Shown: positions 1 through 9,957 of the stretch, in pieces
Layout of the letters: each line of letters begins with the position of its first letter
How positions within the stretch are numbered: position 1 is the first letter of the stretch
DNA from: Peterkaempfera bronchialis
GTDB taxonomy: Bacteria > Actinomycetota > Actinomycetes > Streptomycetales > Streptomycetaceae
Direction of reading: 5' to 3'
NCBI RefSeq assembly: GCF_003258605.2
Contig: NZ_CP031264.1
Span: 186,001 to 250,000 of the forward strand
Length of the DNA stretch: 64,000 nt
The notes under the pieces: generated by a model
Databases searched by the model: none
The model's input: the letters and a program-made list of their open reading frames with translations, nothing else
Told to the model about the DNA's origin: nothing
Position numbers and translations under genes: made by a program

Positions 1-2
1 CG

Positions 3-578
3 CTGACCGACACCGGACGCGGTCACGATCCGCTGCCCGGGGTCGCGACGGAACTCGGGATGCTCGAAGAGGTCTTCGGCCGGCAACGGCTGACCGTACT
101 GGTCGACGACGCCGCTACCGTGGCGGCCGTACGGGAGCAGTTGCTGGACCACACATGGGCCCATTTCGCGTGCCATGGCAGCCTCGACATGGCCTCCCCC
201 ACCGACTCGGGCTTGGCCCTGCGGGACGGTGACATGAATGTGCTCGACTTCGCGGATCTCCCGCTGGAGACGGCGGATCTCGCGTTCCTGTCCGCCTGCC
301 ATACCGCTGTGGGCGGTGGGCGGCTCCCGGACGAGGCCATCCACACCGCTGCCGCTCTCCGTATGGCGGGATTCCGGCATGTCGTCGCCACCCAGTGGTC
401 CGTCCATGACCAGGCCGCACCCATCCTGGCCGCCGCCTTCTACCGCCATCTCGGTGTCTCGGGCCCTATGGACTCCGCCGGGGCCGCCGTCGCCCTCCAC
501 CACGCCGTCGCCGAGCTTCGCGACGCGAACCTCACCGACCCGACTCTCTGGGTGCCTTTCATCCACGATGGCCCGTGA
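3..578 (+). CDS. CHAT-domain protein, C-terminal part (5' end outside window)
   Basis: The frame is open from the window edge to the TGA at 576-578, so this is the last ~191 residues of a larger protein. It carries the two CHAT (caspase HetF-associated with TPRs) signatures: HFACHG, containing the predicted catalytic His, and LSACHT with the predicted catalytic Cys, followed by the family's RMAGFRHVVATQWSVHD segment. CHAT proteins are caspase-fold cysteine proteases that often sit behind TPR repeats in signalling or defence proteins. The N-terminal domains, which would tell the role, are not visible. The 193 bp between this gene and the next show nothing recognisable. CHAT assignment is firm; function is unknown. 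Confidence 0.85.
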   Translation: MTDTGRGHDPLPGVATELGMLEEVFGRQRLTVLVDDAATVAAVREQLLDHTWAHFACHGSLDMASPTDSGLALRDGDMNVLDFADLPLETADLAFLSACHTAVGGGRLPDEAIHTAAALRMAGFRHVVATQWSVHDQAAPILAAAFYRHLGVSGPMDSAGAAVALHHAVAELRDANLTDPTLWVPFIHDGP

Positions 579-771
579 GCTGGAGCGGCGGCTGCATGGA
601 CAGCGGTCGAATGCTGCGGGGGACGTTCGGCGGGGATCGCTGCGTCCGTGGTGCTGAATCTGGCCCGGGTCGGCTGGGATGTGGCCTTCACCTACTGGAC
701 CCCTTATGACAGGACCTGGCTCATGGCTGCCTCCGGCCGGCGATGCCGGCTGCGTAGGCGCCGCCGGGTGC

Positions 772-1275
772 CTACTGTTCGCGGGCCGAGCGGTGGAAGG
801 TGCGGTGCAGGCCGCGCAGGCGGTCGGCCAGGGCGGGGACCGGTCCTTGGACCGGCAGGCCGGGCACGATGTCCTGGATCGCGAGGCAGCGGACCGGCGG
901 CGGTGCCACGCCCAGCTCGGCCAGCCAGTCCGCCAACTGGGCCGCCGAGTGGGCGTAGACGATGCGGCCGAGGCCGGCCCAGCCGTGTGCGGCCGAGCAC
1001 ATCGGGCAGTGCTCCCCCGAGGTGAAGACCGTGGCCGTGGCCCGCTGCTCCGGGGTGAGGTGGGTGGCGGCCCATCGGGCCAGGGCGAACTCCGGGTGCT
1101 GGGTGGGGTCGTCCAGGCTGTGCACCCGATTGCGGTCCTCCGCCAGTACCTGTCCGTCGGCGCCGACCAGGACCGAGCCGAACGGCTCGTCGCCGGTCCG
1201 CAGCGCCTCGGCCGCCAGGTGCACGGCGCGCTCCAGGTGGCCGAGTTCGATGGGGGTCAGGTCGGCGGCGGTCAT
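772..1275 (-). CDS. Cytidine-deaminase-fold nucleobase/nucleoside deaminase
   Basis: A 167-residue zinc deaminase of the CDA/guanine-deaminase fold. The zinc site is visible as EHCPMC (the usual PCxxC) and as HPEF, where most relatives have H-A-E: the metal-binding His and the proton-shuttling Glu are kept but the middle residue is Pro. The ATG at 1275 is chosen over the in-frame start at 1317 because an AGGAG lies about seven bases upstream of it. It is the last gene of the reverse-strand allantoin run, 84 bp after allantoicase. Guanine deaminase would feed xanthine, urate and allantoin, which fits the setting. Adenine, cytosine or tRNA substrates are not excluded by sequence. Confidence 0.75.
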   Translation of the reverse strand: MTAADLTPIELGHLERAVHLAAEALRTGDEPFGSVLVGADGQVLAEDRNRVHSLDDPTQHPEFALARWAATHLTPEQRATATVFTSGEHCPMCSAAHGWAGLGRIVYAHSAAQLADWLAELGVAPPPVRCLAIQDIVPGLPVQGPVPALADRLRGLHRTFHRSAREQ

Positions 1276-1359
1276 CGTCACTCCTGGTCCTGAGGTCGCC
1301 GTGTGTGCGCCTCCCACCCTGCCCTGTCCGTGCCTTCGGCAGCCAGTCGCCGTCGCCCG

Positions 1360-2511
1360 TCAGCGGCCGAGGAAGGCGGCGAGCACCGTCGGTGGCAGCA
1401 CGCCGCCGGCGGCGAACGGCCGTCGGCGGAGGAGGTCATCGGCGGTCTCCGGGGGAACGCCCGCCCCGCTCAGCACCTGGACGGCGTGGTCGGCGGGGAG
1501 CAGGTCGAGCCAGCGCAGTACGGCCGCGCGGTGGGCGTCGGCGGTCAGTTCGCCGTGGACCCGGAGCCTGGCCAGGCCGCCGTCGGGGAAGACGTCCAGC
1601 CGGAGGTGCGTGACCGGTGCGGCCGACACCGGCCGCAGGAAGTGCCGGGTGTCCGGCTGGAGCCGGGTCTTCGGAACCAGCTCGGTCCACTCCGCACCCT
1701 CGCCGGGCTCGCTGCCCTCGGCATCGGCTCCGCGCAGCGAGGCCCAGCCGGCCGCATTGCCGATGAAGTACGAGGTGTCGATCTCGACCCGGCGGACCCG
1801 GCCGCGCGCCGCCAGCCTGACCGTCACATGGTCGTTGCCGCCGTCGCGGCGGCGGGCGTTCTCCCAGCCGTCGCCCATGATCCGGGCCCTGCCGGGCAGC
1901 AGCAGCTGCACCGGCGAGGAGTAGAAGGTGTCCGAGCAGTCCACCACGTCGCCGCCGTGCTCCAGCGCGGCCAGGTCGATGGTGCCGTCCAGGAACCGGG
2001 GGTCGGGCACCGGCCTGCCGTGGACCCGGAAGCGGGCCACGCCGCCGTCGGGGTAGATGGTCAGCCGGACATGGGTCCAGCGGCGCGGGTCGGCCACCTC
2101 GAAGGGGTTCTCGGTGTCGCCCTTGATCGCGGTCTTCTCCACGATCGTCTCCCAGGTCGCCTGCTCCAGCTCCGCCGGGGACGGCGCCCCCTCCGCGCTG
2201 GTCGCCTCCACCGAGGCGTACGGCGGGTAGTTGCCCTTGAACCAGGCGGTGTCGATCACCACACCGTGCACCACGCCCGGTACGCCGAGCCGGACGATCG
2301 CGTAGTCGTGCCCGGGCTCGCGGCGGCGCCGGGTCTCCCAGCCGTCGTACACCTTGCCCTTGTGGCCGAAGTCCTCCGCCGAGAAGACCGACGGCTCGGG
2401 CTTGATCAGGTTCTCCCGCTCGGCGAACAGCTCGTTATTGGCGTACACCACGCTGCCGGCCAGCGAGCGCGAGGCCAGGTCGGGAAGCCGGGTGAAGTCC
2501 TTGGTGGTCAT
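1360..2511 (-). CDS. alc: Allantoicase
   Basis: 383 residues made of the two repeated jelly-roll (galactose-binding-like) halves typical of allantoicase. The first half has [18 protein letters not shown] and HDYAIVRLG; the second repeats them as [13 protein letters not shown] and DHVTVRL. Each half also has an I-D-T-x-[WY]-F strand ([22 protein letters not shown]) and an H-x-R-L-x-[IV]-[YF]-P-D-G-G strand. It hydrolyses allantoate to ureidoglycolate and urea in the cytoplasm. Its ATG overlaps the allantoinase stop as ATGA and is preceded by AGGAGG inside the allantoinase gene, so the two steps are translationally coupled. Length and motifs match the family; no defect is seen. Confidence 0.93.
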   Translation of the reverse strand: MTTKDFTRLPDLASRSLAGSVVYANNELFAERENLIKPEPSVFSAEDFGHKGKVYDGWETRRRREPGHDYAIVRLGVPGVVHGVVIDTAWFKGNYPPYASVEATSAEGAPSPAELEQATWETIVEKTAIKGDTENPFEVADPRRWTHVRLTIYPDGGVARFRVHGRPVPDPRFLDGTIDLAALEHGGDVVDCSDTFYSSPVQLLLPGRARIMGDGWENARRRDGGNDHVTVRLAARGRVRRVEIDTSYFIGNAAGWASLRGADAEGSEPGEGAEWTELVPKTRLQPDTRHFLRPVSAAPVTHLRLDVFPDGGLARLRVHGELTADAHRAAVLRWLDLLPADHAVQVLSGAGVPPETADDLLRRRPFAAGGVLPPTVLAAFLGR

Positions 2512-3851
2512 GCCCCTCCTCGGGTGAGCAGCCGGCCCTGCGGCGGGCTGTCGAGGTCGATCGGTACGCCGCGCAGCCAGGTGGTGCGGACCACGCCCGC
2601 GAGCGGGCGGCCGTGGTAGGGCGTCACCGGGTTGCGGTGGTGCAGTCGCTCCTGGTCGACCACGAAGACCTGGTCGGGTGCGAAGACGCAGAAGTCGGCC
2701 TGGCGGCCGAGCGCGATCCGGCCCCGGTCCGCCAACCCTGCCTGCTCCGCCGGGCGTTGGGCCATCCAGCGCACCACGTCGGTGAGCGCGTGGCCTCGGC
2801 GCCGGGCCTCGGTCCACACCGCCGGCAGGCCGAGCTGCAACGAGGCGATGCCGCCCCAGGCGGCGCCGAAGTCGCCGCTGTCGAACCGCTTGAGCTCCGG
2901 GGTGCAGGGTGAGTGGTCGGAGACCACGCAGTCGATGGTGCCGTCGGCGAGCCCCTGCCAGAGCAGTTCGCGGTTGGCCGCCTCGCGGATCGGCGGGCAG
3001 CACTTGAACTGGGTGGCGCCGTCCGCGATCTCCTCCGCGCTGAACGTCAGATAGTGCGGGCAGGTCTCCACGGTGAGCCGGACGCCGTCGCGCCGGGCCG
3101 AGCGGATCACCGGCAGCGCGTCCGCGCTGGACAGGTGCAGGAGGTGCACCCGGCAGCCGGTCCGCCGGGCCAGCTCGATCACCCGGGCGATGGCGAGGTT
3201 CTCCGCGAGGCGGGGGCGGGAGCGCAGGAAGTCGCGGTAGCGCGCGCCGCACGGGGCCGGTGCATGGGCGACGGTGTGCGCGTCCTCGGCGTGCACGGTC
3301 ATCAGGGCGTCGAAGGACCCGATCTCCCGCAGCGCGGCCGCCAGTTCGTCCGGCTCCAGGGGCGGGAACTCGTCCACGCCGGAGTGCAGCAGGAAGCCCT
3401 TGAACCCGAACACGCCGGCGTCGTGCAGCCCGCGCAGGTCGCCGAGGTTGCCCGGTACGGCGCCGCCCCAGAAGCCGACGTCGACATACACCCGGCCCTC
3501 GGCGGTCCTGCGCTTGGTCCGGAGCGCCGCGATGTCGGTGGTCGGCGGGATGCTGTTCAGCGGCATGTCGACGACCGTGGTGACGCCGCCGGCCGCAGCC
3601 GCCCGGGTGGCACTCCCGAACCCCTCCCACGCGGTCCGGCCGGGGTCGTTCATATGCACATGGGTGTCCACCAGCCCGGGCAGCAGCACCTCGTCGGCGC
3701 CGAGTTCGACCACCTCGGCGGCGGTGAGGTCGGCGTCCAGCGGTTCGACGGCGGCCACCCGCCCGTCCCGTACGCCGATGCTGCGCGCCACCTCGCCGGC
3801 GGCGGTGACCACGCGGCGGGCCCGGAGCAGCACATCCAGCTCGGCCGTCAC
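2508..3851 (-). CDS. allB: Allantoinase
   Basis: 447 residues of the cyclic amidohydrolase (dihydropyrimidinase/allantoinase) family. Metal ligands are visible: DTHVHMND (HxH), the FGFKGFLLH segment with the lysine normally carbamylated, HAED, HLLHLSS, and SDHSPC with the catalytic Asp. It opens the hydantoin ring of allantoin to give allantoate. The start is placed at GTG 3851 because GGGAGG stands six bases upstream; longer in-frame starts have no such site and would lengthen the protein beyond the usual ~445 residues. It follows the CitE-like gene after 71 bp and is coupled to allantoicase by a 4-base overlap. Confidence 0.93.
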   Translation of the reverse strand: MTAELDVLLRARRVVTAAGEVARSIGVRDGRVAAVEPLDADLTAAEVVELGADEVLLPGLVDTHVHMNDPGRTAWEGFGSATRAAAAGGVTTVVDMPLNSIPPTTDIAALRTKRRTAEGRVYVDVGFWGGAVPGNLGDLRGLHDAGVFGFKGFLLHSGVDEFPPLEPDELAAALREIGSFDALMTVHAEDAHTVAHAPAPCGARYRDFLRSRPRLAENLAIARVIELARRTGCRVHLLHLSSADALPVIRSARRDGVRLTVETCPHYLTFSAEEIADGATQFKCCPPIREAANRELLWQGLADGTIDCVVSDHSPCTPELKRFDSGDFGAAWGGIASLQLGLPAVWTEARRRGHALTDVVRWMAQRPAEQAGLADRGRIALGRQADFCVFAPDQVFVVDQERLHHRNPVTPYHGRPLAGVVRTTWLRGVPIDLDSPPQGRLLTRGGA

Positions 3852-3922
3852 GCGGCACCTCCCGTCATTCCGCCAGGCGGCGGATCCGGTCGCGCACACC
3901 GACCGTCCATGCCTTGCGCCGG

Positions 3923-5160
3923 TCACCGGGTGAGGCTGCGCAGTGCGGGCGGGTCGATGCCGACCAGGGTGTGGACCTCGGCCGCGTCGATGGCGCCGCA
4001 GTCGAGCCCTCGGAGGAGGAAGCCGGCCATCGCCCGGGCGGTCGCGGGCTCGTCCAGGAAGCCGGAGTCGGCGCGTTCCCGATAGCTGCGCAGCCGGGCG
4101 GCCGCAGCGGGCAGCCCTTCGCGGAAGAAGGCGTACACGGCCGCGTACCGGCTCGGCAGCTGACCCGGATGCAGGTCCCAGCCCTGGTGGATGCCGCCCT
4201 CCAGGGAGCGCCGGACCAGGCGGGCGTGCAACCGCCAGGCGGCGTGGACCGCCTCGCTGCCGCCGACCGGGAGCACATTGGTCGAGCCGTCGCAGACGCG
4301 GACGCCGGTACCGGCGGCGGCGACCTGCATCACCGCCTTGGCGTGGTCCGCGACGGGATGCTCCAGGCTCTGGTGCGCCGCGGAGACGCCGAGCGCCGCC
4401 GAGTAGTCATAGGTGCCGTAGTGCAGACCGGTACAGCGCCCGGCCGACGCATGGACCATCCGGGCCACCGGCGCGGTGCCGTCGGCGCCCAGGATGGCCT
4501 GCGGCGTCTCCACCTGGATCTCGAACCGCAGGCTGCCGGGTTCCAGCCCGTACCACGGTTCCAGCCGCTCGGCGGTGAGCACCATCGCCTCGACCTGGTC
4601 CACGGAGGTCACCTTGGGCAGCGTGACGACGAAGCCGTCCGGCAGCGGGCCGAGGTGCTCCAGGAAGAGCGCCAGGGTACGCAGGCCGCGCCGCCGGGTC
4701 GGTGCCTCGAAGCCCTTGAACCGGAGGCCGCAGAACGGCGAGCCCCTGCCGTCGGCCGTCGCGGTGGCGAGTGCCTTCGCGGCGGCCTGGACGGCGGCGT
4801 CCTCCTCGGTGTCCGGGCGGTTGCCGTACCCGTCCTCGAAGTCGATCCTCAGGTCCTCGACGGGCTCGCGCTCCAGCTTGGCCCGGACCCGGTCGTACAC
4901 CTCCACCGCCGTCCGGGGCGGCAGCCCGAGCGCGTCGGCCAGCTCGTGGGCGGTCCGGCCGTGCCCGGCCAGCACCGCCCGGGCCTCCCGGCCCCAGCTG
5001 GGCACCGTGTCCTCGGTGTAGCGATCGGCCGGGACATAGACGGTGTGCACCGGCTGCCGGCCCGATGGCTCGCCCGGGTACGCGGTGCTCAGCTGCCCGT
5101 CGGCTGCGGCCAGCCGGAGGTCGAGTTCGGCGGCGAGGCCGGTGACCCGGTCGGCGGTGG

Positions 5161-5164
<4 letters not shown>
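3923..5164 (-). CDS. CitE/HpcH-like aldolase family protein (DUF6986-type)
   Basis: 413 residues with a TIM-barrel of the citrate-lyase-beta/HpcH aldolase superfamily: [10 protein letters not shown] (acidic metal/CoA-site strand), [25 protein letters not shown] with the conserved Glu, and a [14 protein letters not shown] strand. The C-terminal region [22 protein letters not shown] is characteristic of this actinobacterial subfamily, which I recall as DUF6986. Its exact reaction is not established. The ATG overlaps the malate synthase stop (ATGA), so it is made with malate synthase and probably handles a C-C bond step around glyoxylate, malate or malyl-CoA. That reaction is inference; the fold is clear. 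Confidence 0.8.
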
Positions 5165-6768
<1,604 letters not shown>

Positions 6769-6830
6769 CTGTCGTCTCCTCTCACCGGTCGTTCACGCAT
6801 CGCAGGGGGCGGGTGTCACCATCGCTGTTC

Positions 6831-6916
6831 ACTTTCGGCTTCTGCTGAGTGGATAGTAGATTCCGAGATGCGAAAGTCAATCACCTTGGGCGCGGCTTCG
6901 GAGAAAGTATGCTTTC
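6831..6916. promoter_or_regulatory. Divergent promoter region with candidate IclR (AllR) operators
   Basis: The 151-bp gap between aceB and the IclR gene holds several related inverted repeats: ACTTTCG (6831-6837) facing CGAAAGT (6871-6877); an imperfect TTYCG-N5-CGRAA palindrome at 6861-6875; and GAAAG-TATG-CTTTC at 6903-6916, ending three bases before the regulator's ATG. Repeated TTTCG/CGAAA half-sites in a divergent IclR promoter are what an AllR-type repressor site would look like. Binding is inferred, not shown. Confidence 0.5.
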
Positions 6917-6919
6917 GCC

Positions 6920-7735
6920 ATGCGGAACGCCCATACGACCGAGCAACCGTCACCTGCGCGATCGGGCGGAGGGGTCCAGTCGATCGAGCGCGCCTTCGAC
7001 CTGCTCGAAGCGCTCGCCGACAGCGGCGGCTCCGTCGGCCTCTCCGGGTTGGCCCAGCGGTCCGGGCTGCCGCTGCCCACCATCCACCGGCTGATCCGGA
7101 CCCTGGTGGACCTCGGCTATGTACGCCAGGAGCAGTCCCGGCAGTACGTCCTCGGCCCACGGCTGATCCGGCTCGGCGAGAGCGCCGGCCGACTGCTCTC
7201 CACCTGGGCGATGCCGCACCTGGCCGGGCTGGTCGAGCAGCTCGGCGAGACCGCCAACCTGGCGATGCTCGACGGCGACCAGGTCGTCTATGTCGCGCAG
7301 GTGCCCGGGCGCCATGCGATGCGGATGTTCACCGAGGTCGGCCGCCGGGTGTCGCCGCACTGCACCGCCGTCGGCAAGGCGCTGCTCGCCGACGCCCCTG
7401 AGGCCGAGGTCCTGGCACTGCTGAAGCGCACCGGCATGGCGCAGCACACCGAGCACACCATCACCGACCCGCAGACCTTCCTCGGGCAGCTCGGCCGGGT
7501 CCGCGAGCACGGCTACGCCCTTGACGACGGCGAGCATGAGATCGGCGTCCGCTGCGTCGCCGCGAGGGTCCCGGATGCGCCGTCCACGATCGCGTTCTCG
7601 ATCTCCGGGCCCGCGCCCCGGATGACCCAGGAGCTGATCGACCGCGCCGTCCCGCTGCTGTCCGGCGCCGCCGAAGCCCTCTCCGCCGCGCTCCGTGCGG
7701 ACCAGCCCGACCAGTCCGGGGCCACCGGCCGCTGA
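6920..7735 (+). CDS. allR: IclR-family regulator of allantoin degradation (AllR-like)
   Basis: 271 residues. Residues ~17-75 form the winged helix (SIERAFDLLEALADSGG, GLSGLAQRSGLPLPTIHRLI), followed by the IclR effector domain with the conserved C-T-A-V-G-K-A-LL block (PHCTAVGKALLADAP) and a VRCVAARVPD segment. IclR repressors of this subtype respond to allantoin or glyoxylate in other bacteria. It is divergent from the aceB-allantoinase run, so control of that run and of itself is likely. The ATG at 6920 has no close Shine-Dalgarno site (GGAG lies ~17 bases upstream), so translation may be leaderless or weak. Confidence 0.82.
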   Translation: MRNAHTTEQPSPARSGGGVQSIERAFDLLEALADSGGSVGLSGLAQRSGLPLPTIHRLIRTLVDLGYVRQEQSRQYVLGPRLIRLGESAGRLLSTWAMPHLAGLVEQLGETANLAMLDGDQVVYVAQVPGRHAMRMFTEVGRRVSPHCTAVGKALLADAPEAEVLALLKRTGMAQHTEHTITDPQTFLGQLGRVREHGYALDDGEHEIGVRCVAARVPDAPSTIAFSISGPAPRMTQELIDRAVPLLSGAAEALSAALRADQPDQSGATGR

Positions 7736-7761
7736 AGGAGGTACCGCCGCCTCGGGGCGCC

Positions 7762-8478
7762 TCACAGATACAGGGTGGAGCCCTTGGGGCGTGCGTTCTC
7801 GGGCAGTTCGGCGGGGGTGCCGAGGGCGACCGGGATCAGGCTCCGCTCGCCGTGGTCGGCGAGGTCGGCGGGGTCGAACCAGACGACCGCCGGATCGCCC
7901 GCGCGTGGCAGCCGGGTCGGGTCGAAGCGCCCTTCCCTGGTGACCCAGCGGTCGGTGCCGAGGTGGTCGGTGAACTTCACGGTGAACCGGATGAGCGGCG
8001 CGTTGTCGATCTCCACGCCGGTGGAGCCCACCTCCGTGACCTCGGCGGACACCCGCCGCCCGGTGGTGGTGACCGCCTCCGTCCGGGCCGCGCGCTCCAG
8101 GTGCCTGCGGTGGTCCCGTACGGCGCCGACCGCCCGGACCGCCACCAGCAGCGCGATCAGCGCGGGCAGCCAGTACGGCGACGTCCAGGCGATCCAGGGG
8201 CCGACGCCCCAGGAGTCGCCGGGGCGTCCCGCCGCATCCGCGAGGAATCCGGGGTGCGGTGGGGTCACCCAGGAGGCGGTGGCGCCGAGCCGGATGCCGA
8301 TGGCGATGCCGGACCAGGCGACGATGGACGGGACGCCCAGCGCCGACCCGAGGCCCAGCCGCCGCCGCACGGTCGTCCCCAGGTAGGAGCCCGCGAACCA
8401 GCCGCCGAAGACGCCCACGAAGAGCGCCCACAGCAGCGTCGGCGTGGAGTTGGCCGGGTACGCCTCGCCCCAGGGCAC
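7762..8478 (-). CDS. Membrane protein with C-terminal DUF3592-like domain
   Basis: About 238 residues. Two or three membrane spans lie in the first ~125 residues (LLWALFVGVFGGWFAGSYLG, the LGVPSIVAWSGIAIGI region, YWLPALIALLVAVRAVGAV), followed by a soluble beta-rich domain. The soluble part (VSAEVTEVG, LIRFTVKFTD, DPAVVWFDPADLADHG) has the pattern of DUF3592 membrane proteins, whose role is unknown. The start is uncertain: GTG 8478 puts the first span near the N-terminus and clears the upstream esterase, but its ribosome site is weak. It follows the esterase on the same strand by ~70 bp, so co-transcription is possible. Confidence 0.6.
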   Translation of the reverse strand: MPWGEAYPANSTPTLLWALFVGVFGGWFAGSYLGTTVRRRLGLGSALGVPSIVAWSGIAIGIRLGATASWVTPPHPGFLADAAGRPGDSWGVGPWIAWTSPYWLPALIALLVAVRAVGAVRDHRRHLERAARTEAVTTTGRRVSAEVTEVGSTGVEIDNAPLIRFTVKFTDHLGTDRWVTREGRFDPTRLPRAGDPAVVWFDPADLADHGERSLIPVALGTPAELPENARPKGSTLYL

Positions 8479-8546
8479 CGGTCTCGTCGGGGTGCCGGGG
8501 AACCCCCGCCGTCGGACCCGGGCGACGGCCCCTGCGGCTCTGCCGG

Positions 8547-9545
8547 TCAGCGGGCCGTCTGGGGGTGCGGCTGCTTGGCGTTCAGGGTGCTGTACAGGGT
8601 GTCGGTGGCCAGGTGGCGGGCGACATTGGTGGCGCGGCAGTGGCGGAGGCTGTCGAGCATCAGGAAGTCGTGGACCACGCCGAGCACCCGGACGGCGGTG
8701 ACGTTCACCCCGGCCTCGCGTAGCTTGGCGGCGTATGCCTCGCCCTCGTCGCGGAGCACATCGGCCTCGTCGGTGATGACCAGGGTGGTGGGCAGACCGC
8801 GCAGCTGGTCCACCGACGCCCGGAGGGGTGAGGCATAGACCTCCCGGCGCTGTCCCTGGTCGGTCGTGTACTGGTCCCAGAACCACTGCATGCCGTCGCG
8901 GGTGAGGTAGTAGCCCTCGGCGAACTGCTGGTAGGAGGGGGTGTCAAAGCTTGCGTCGGTCACCGGGTACAGCAGCACCTGGGCGCTGAGCCGGACACCG
9001 CCGCGCTCCTTGGCCATCAGCGCGAAGACGGCGGCCATGTTGCCGCCGACCGAGTCGCCGCACACCGCGAGGCGGGAGCCGTCCAGGCCGTGCCGGGCTC
9101 CTTCGGAGACGATCCACTGGCCCACCGCCCAGTTCTGCTCGATCTGGGTGGGGTACTTGGCCTCGGGGGCGCGGTCGAAGACGGGGAAGACCACCGCCGC
9201 CTCGGCGCCGACGGCGAGTTCGCGTACCAGCCGGTCGTAGACGTTCTCGTCGCCGAAGACCCAGCCGGCGCCATGGATGAAGAGCACCACCGGGAGGGCG
9301 CCGGTGGCGCCCTTGGGGCGGACGATGCGGGTGCGGACCCGGCCGTAGCGGCCCGCGTCAACGGTGATCCACTCCTCGTCCACCTCGGGCCGCTCCACGC
9401 CCTTCACGCTCTGGAGGTCGGCCAGGATGCCACGGCCCCGCTCGGGCGGCACTTCGTAGATGCGCGGGTGCGGAGCGGTCGCCCCGGCCAGCTCCCTGGC
9501 GGCGGGTTCGAGGACGGGGTCGGGGGGCGCGGGCAGCTGGGACAT
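8547..9545 (-). CDS. Alpha/beta hydrolase, hormone-sensitive-lipase-type acetyl esterase
   Basis: 332 residues of the HSL/acetyl-esterase family. The oxyanion-hole motif is HGAGWVFG (an HGGG variant), the nucleophile elbow is GDSVGGN, and the acid and base are in ITDEADVLRDEGE and VVHDF. It would hydrolyse short-chain carboxylic esters in the cytoplasm; there is no signal peptide. ATG 9545 is preferred over the longer frame because AAGGAA lies upstream of it and the family usually begins with a short helical cap. The neighbour downstream is an unknown membrane protein. The natural substrate cannot be told. Confidence 0.85.
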   Translation of the reverse strand: MSQLPAPPDPVLEPAARELAGATAPHPRIYEVPPERGRGILADLQSVKGVERPEVDEEWITVDAGRYGRVRTRIVRPKGATGALPVVLFIHGAGWVFGDENVYDRLVRELAVGAEAAVVFPVFDRAPEAKYPTQIEQNWAVGQWIVSEGARHGLDGSRLAVCGDSVGGNMAAVFALMAKERGGVRLSAQVLLYPVTDASFDTPSYQQFAEGYYLTRDGMQWFWDQYTTDQGQRREVYASPLRASVDQLRGLPTTLVITDEADVLRDEGEAYAAKLREAGVNVTAVRVLGVVHDFLMLDSLRHCRATNVARHLATDTLYSTLNAKQPHPQTAR

Positions 9546-9957
9546 GCGGCGTTCCTTTTCCGTGGTGGGGGCGGAGAGGCGGCTCTGCGGAGAAGCGGCT
9601 CGCGCGGCGAGGCGCCCCTTCAAGCCTCACCGCACGGGGGCGATCCGCAACCGCGGTACTCCGGTCGCGCGGGCACCCAACGCCGCACCGCACGCCCAAC
9701 GCCGTGCCCCGCCCCGCGCCAACGCCGGACCCCGCGCCGTACCCAGGCACCACCCCACGCCGCACCGTGCGCAGCACCCCGCTCCACAGCAGGCGCCGCA
9801 GAGGTGTTGACAGTGATCAGCCACTGCACCCACACTCGCCGGGAGAGCGCTCTCCCGCTTATGCAACCAGTTCGGAGCAGCCCGCGCCACCGTGAGCCGC
9901 CGGCCGGCCGAACAGCGGCCGCGGTCCTGAGGCATGACCCCCCTCAAGGAGATGCAG
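9546..9957. other. 412-bp non-coding gap before the GH3 gene
   Basis: No credible gene is seen. The stretch 9650-9790 is C-rich and low-complexity on the + strand and only yields arginine-rich shadow frames. The functional part is the promoter and operator at 9807-9857. Confidence 0.6.
9807..9857 (+). promoter_or_regulatory. Promoter and LacI-type operator for the GH3 glycosidase
   Basis: A TTGACA -35 box (9807-9812) is followed 18 bases later by a weak -10 (CACACT, 9831-9836) and then directly by an 18-bp perfect palindrome, CGGGAGAGCGCTCTCCCG (9840-9857). Its GAGCGCTC core is the centre of LacI-family sugar-repressor operators of actinomycetes such as the CebR site. Its position just after the -10 would block initiation. 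The repressor gene is not in the window. Confidence 0.65.

Noticed and set aside
1360-3858. 832-codon frame suggesting an allantoinase-allantoicase fusion
   Set aside because: The first half is the wrong frame of the allantoinase gene; the ATGA overlap at 2508-2511 with AGGAGG shows two separate genes.
9620-9835. Small reverse-strand ORF (71 codons) before the GH3 gene
   Set aside because: Arg/Gly/Ala/Val-rich shadow of a C-rich stretch, covering the GH3 promoter; no domain and no ribosome site.
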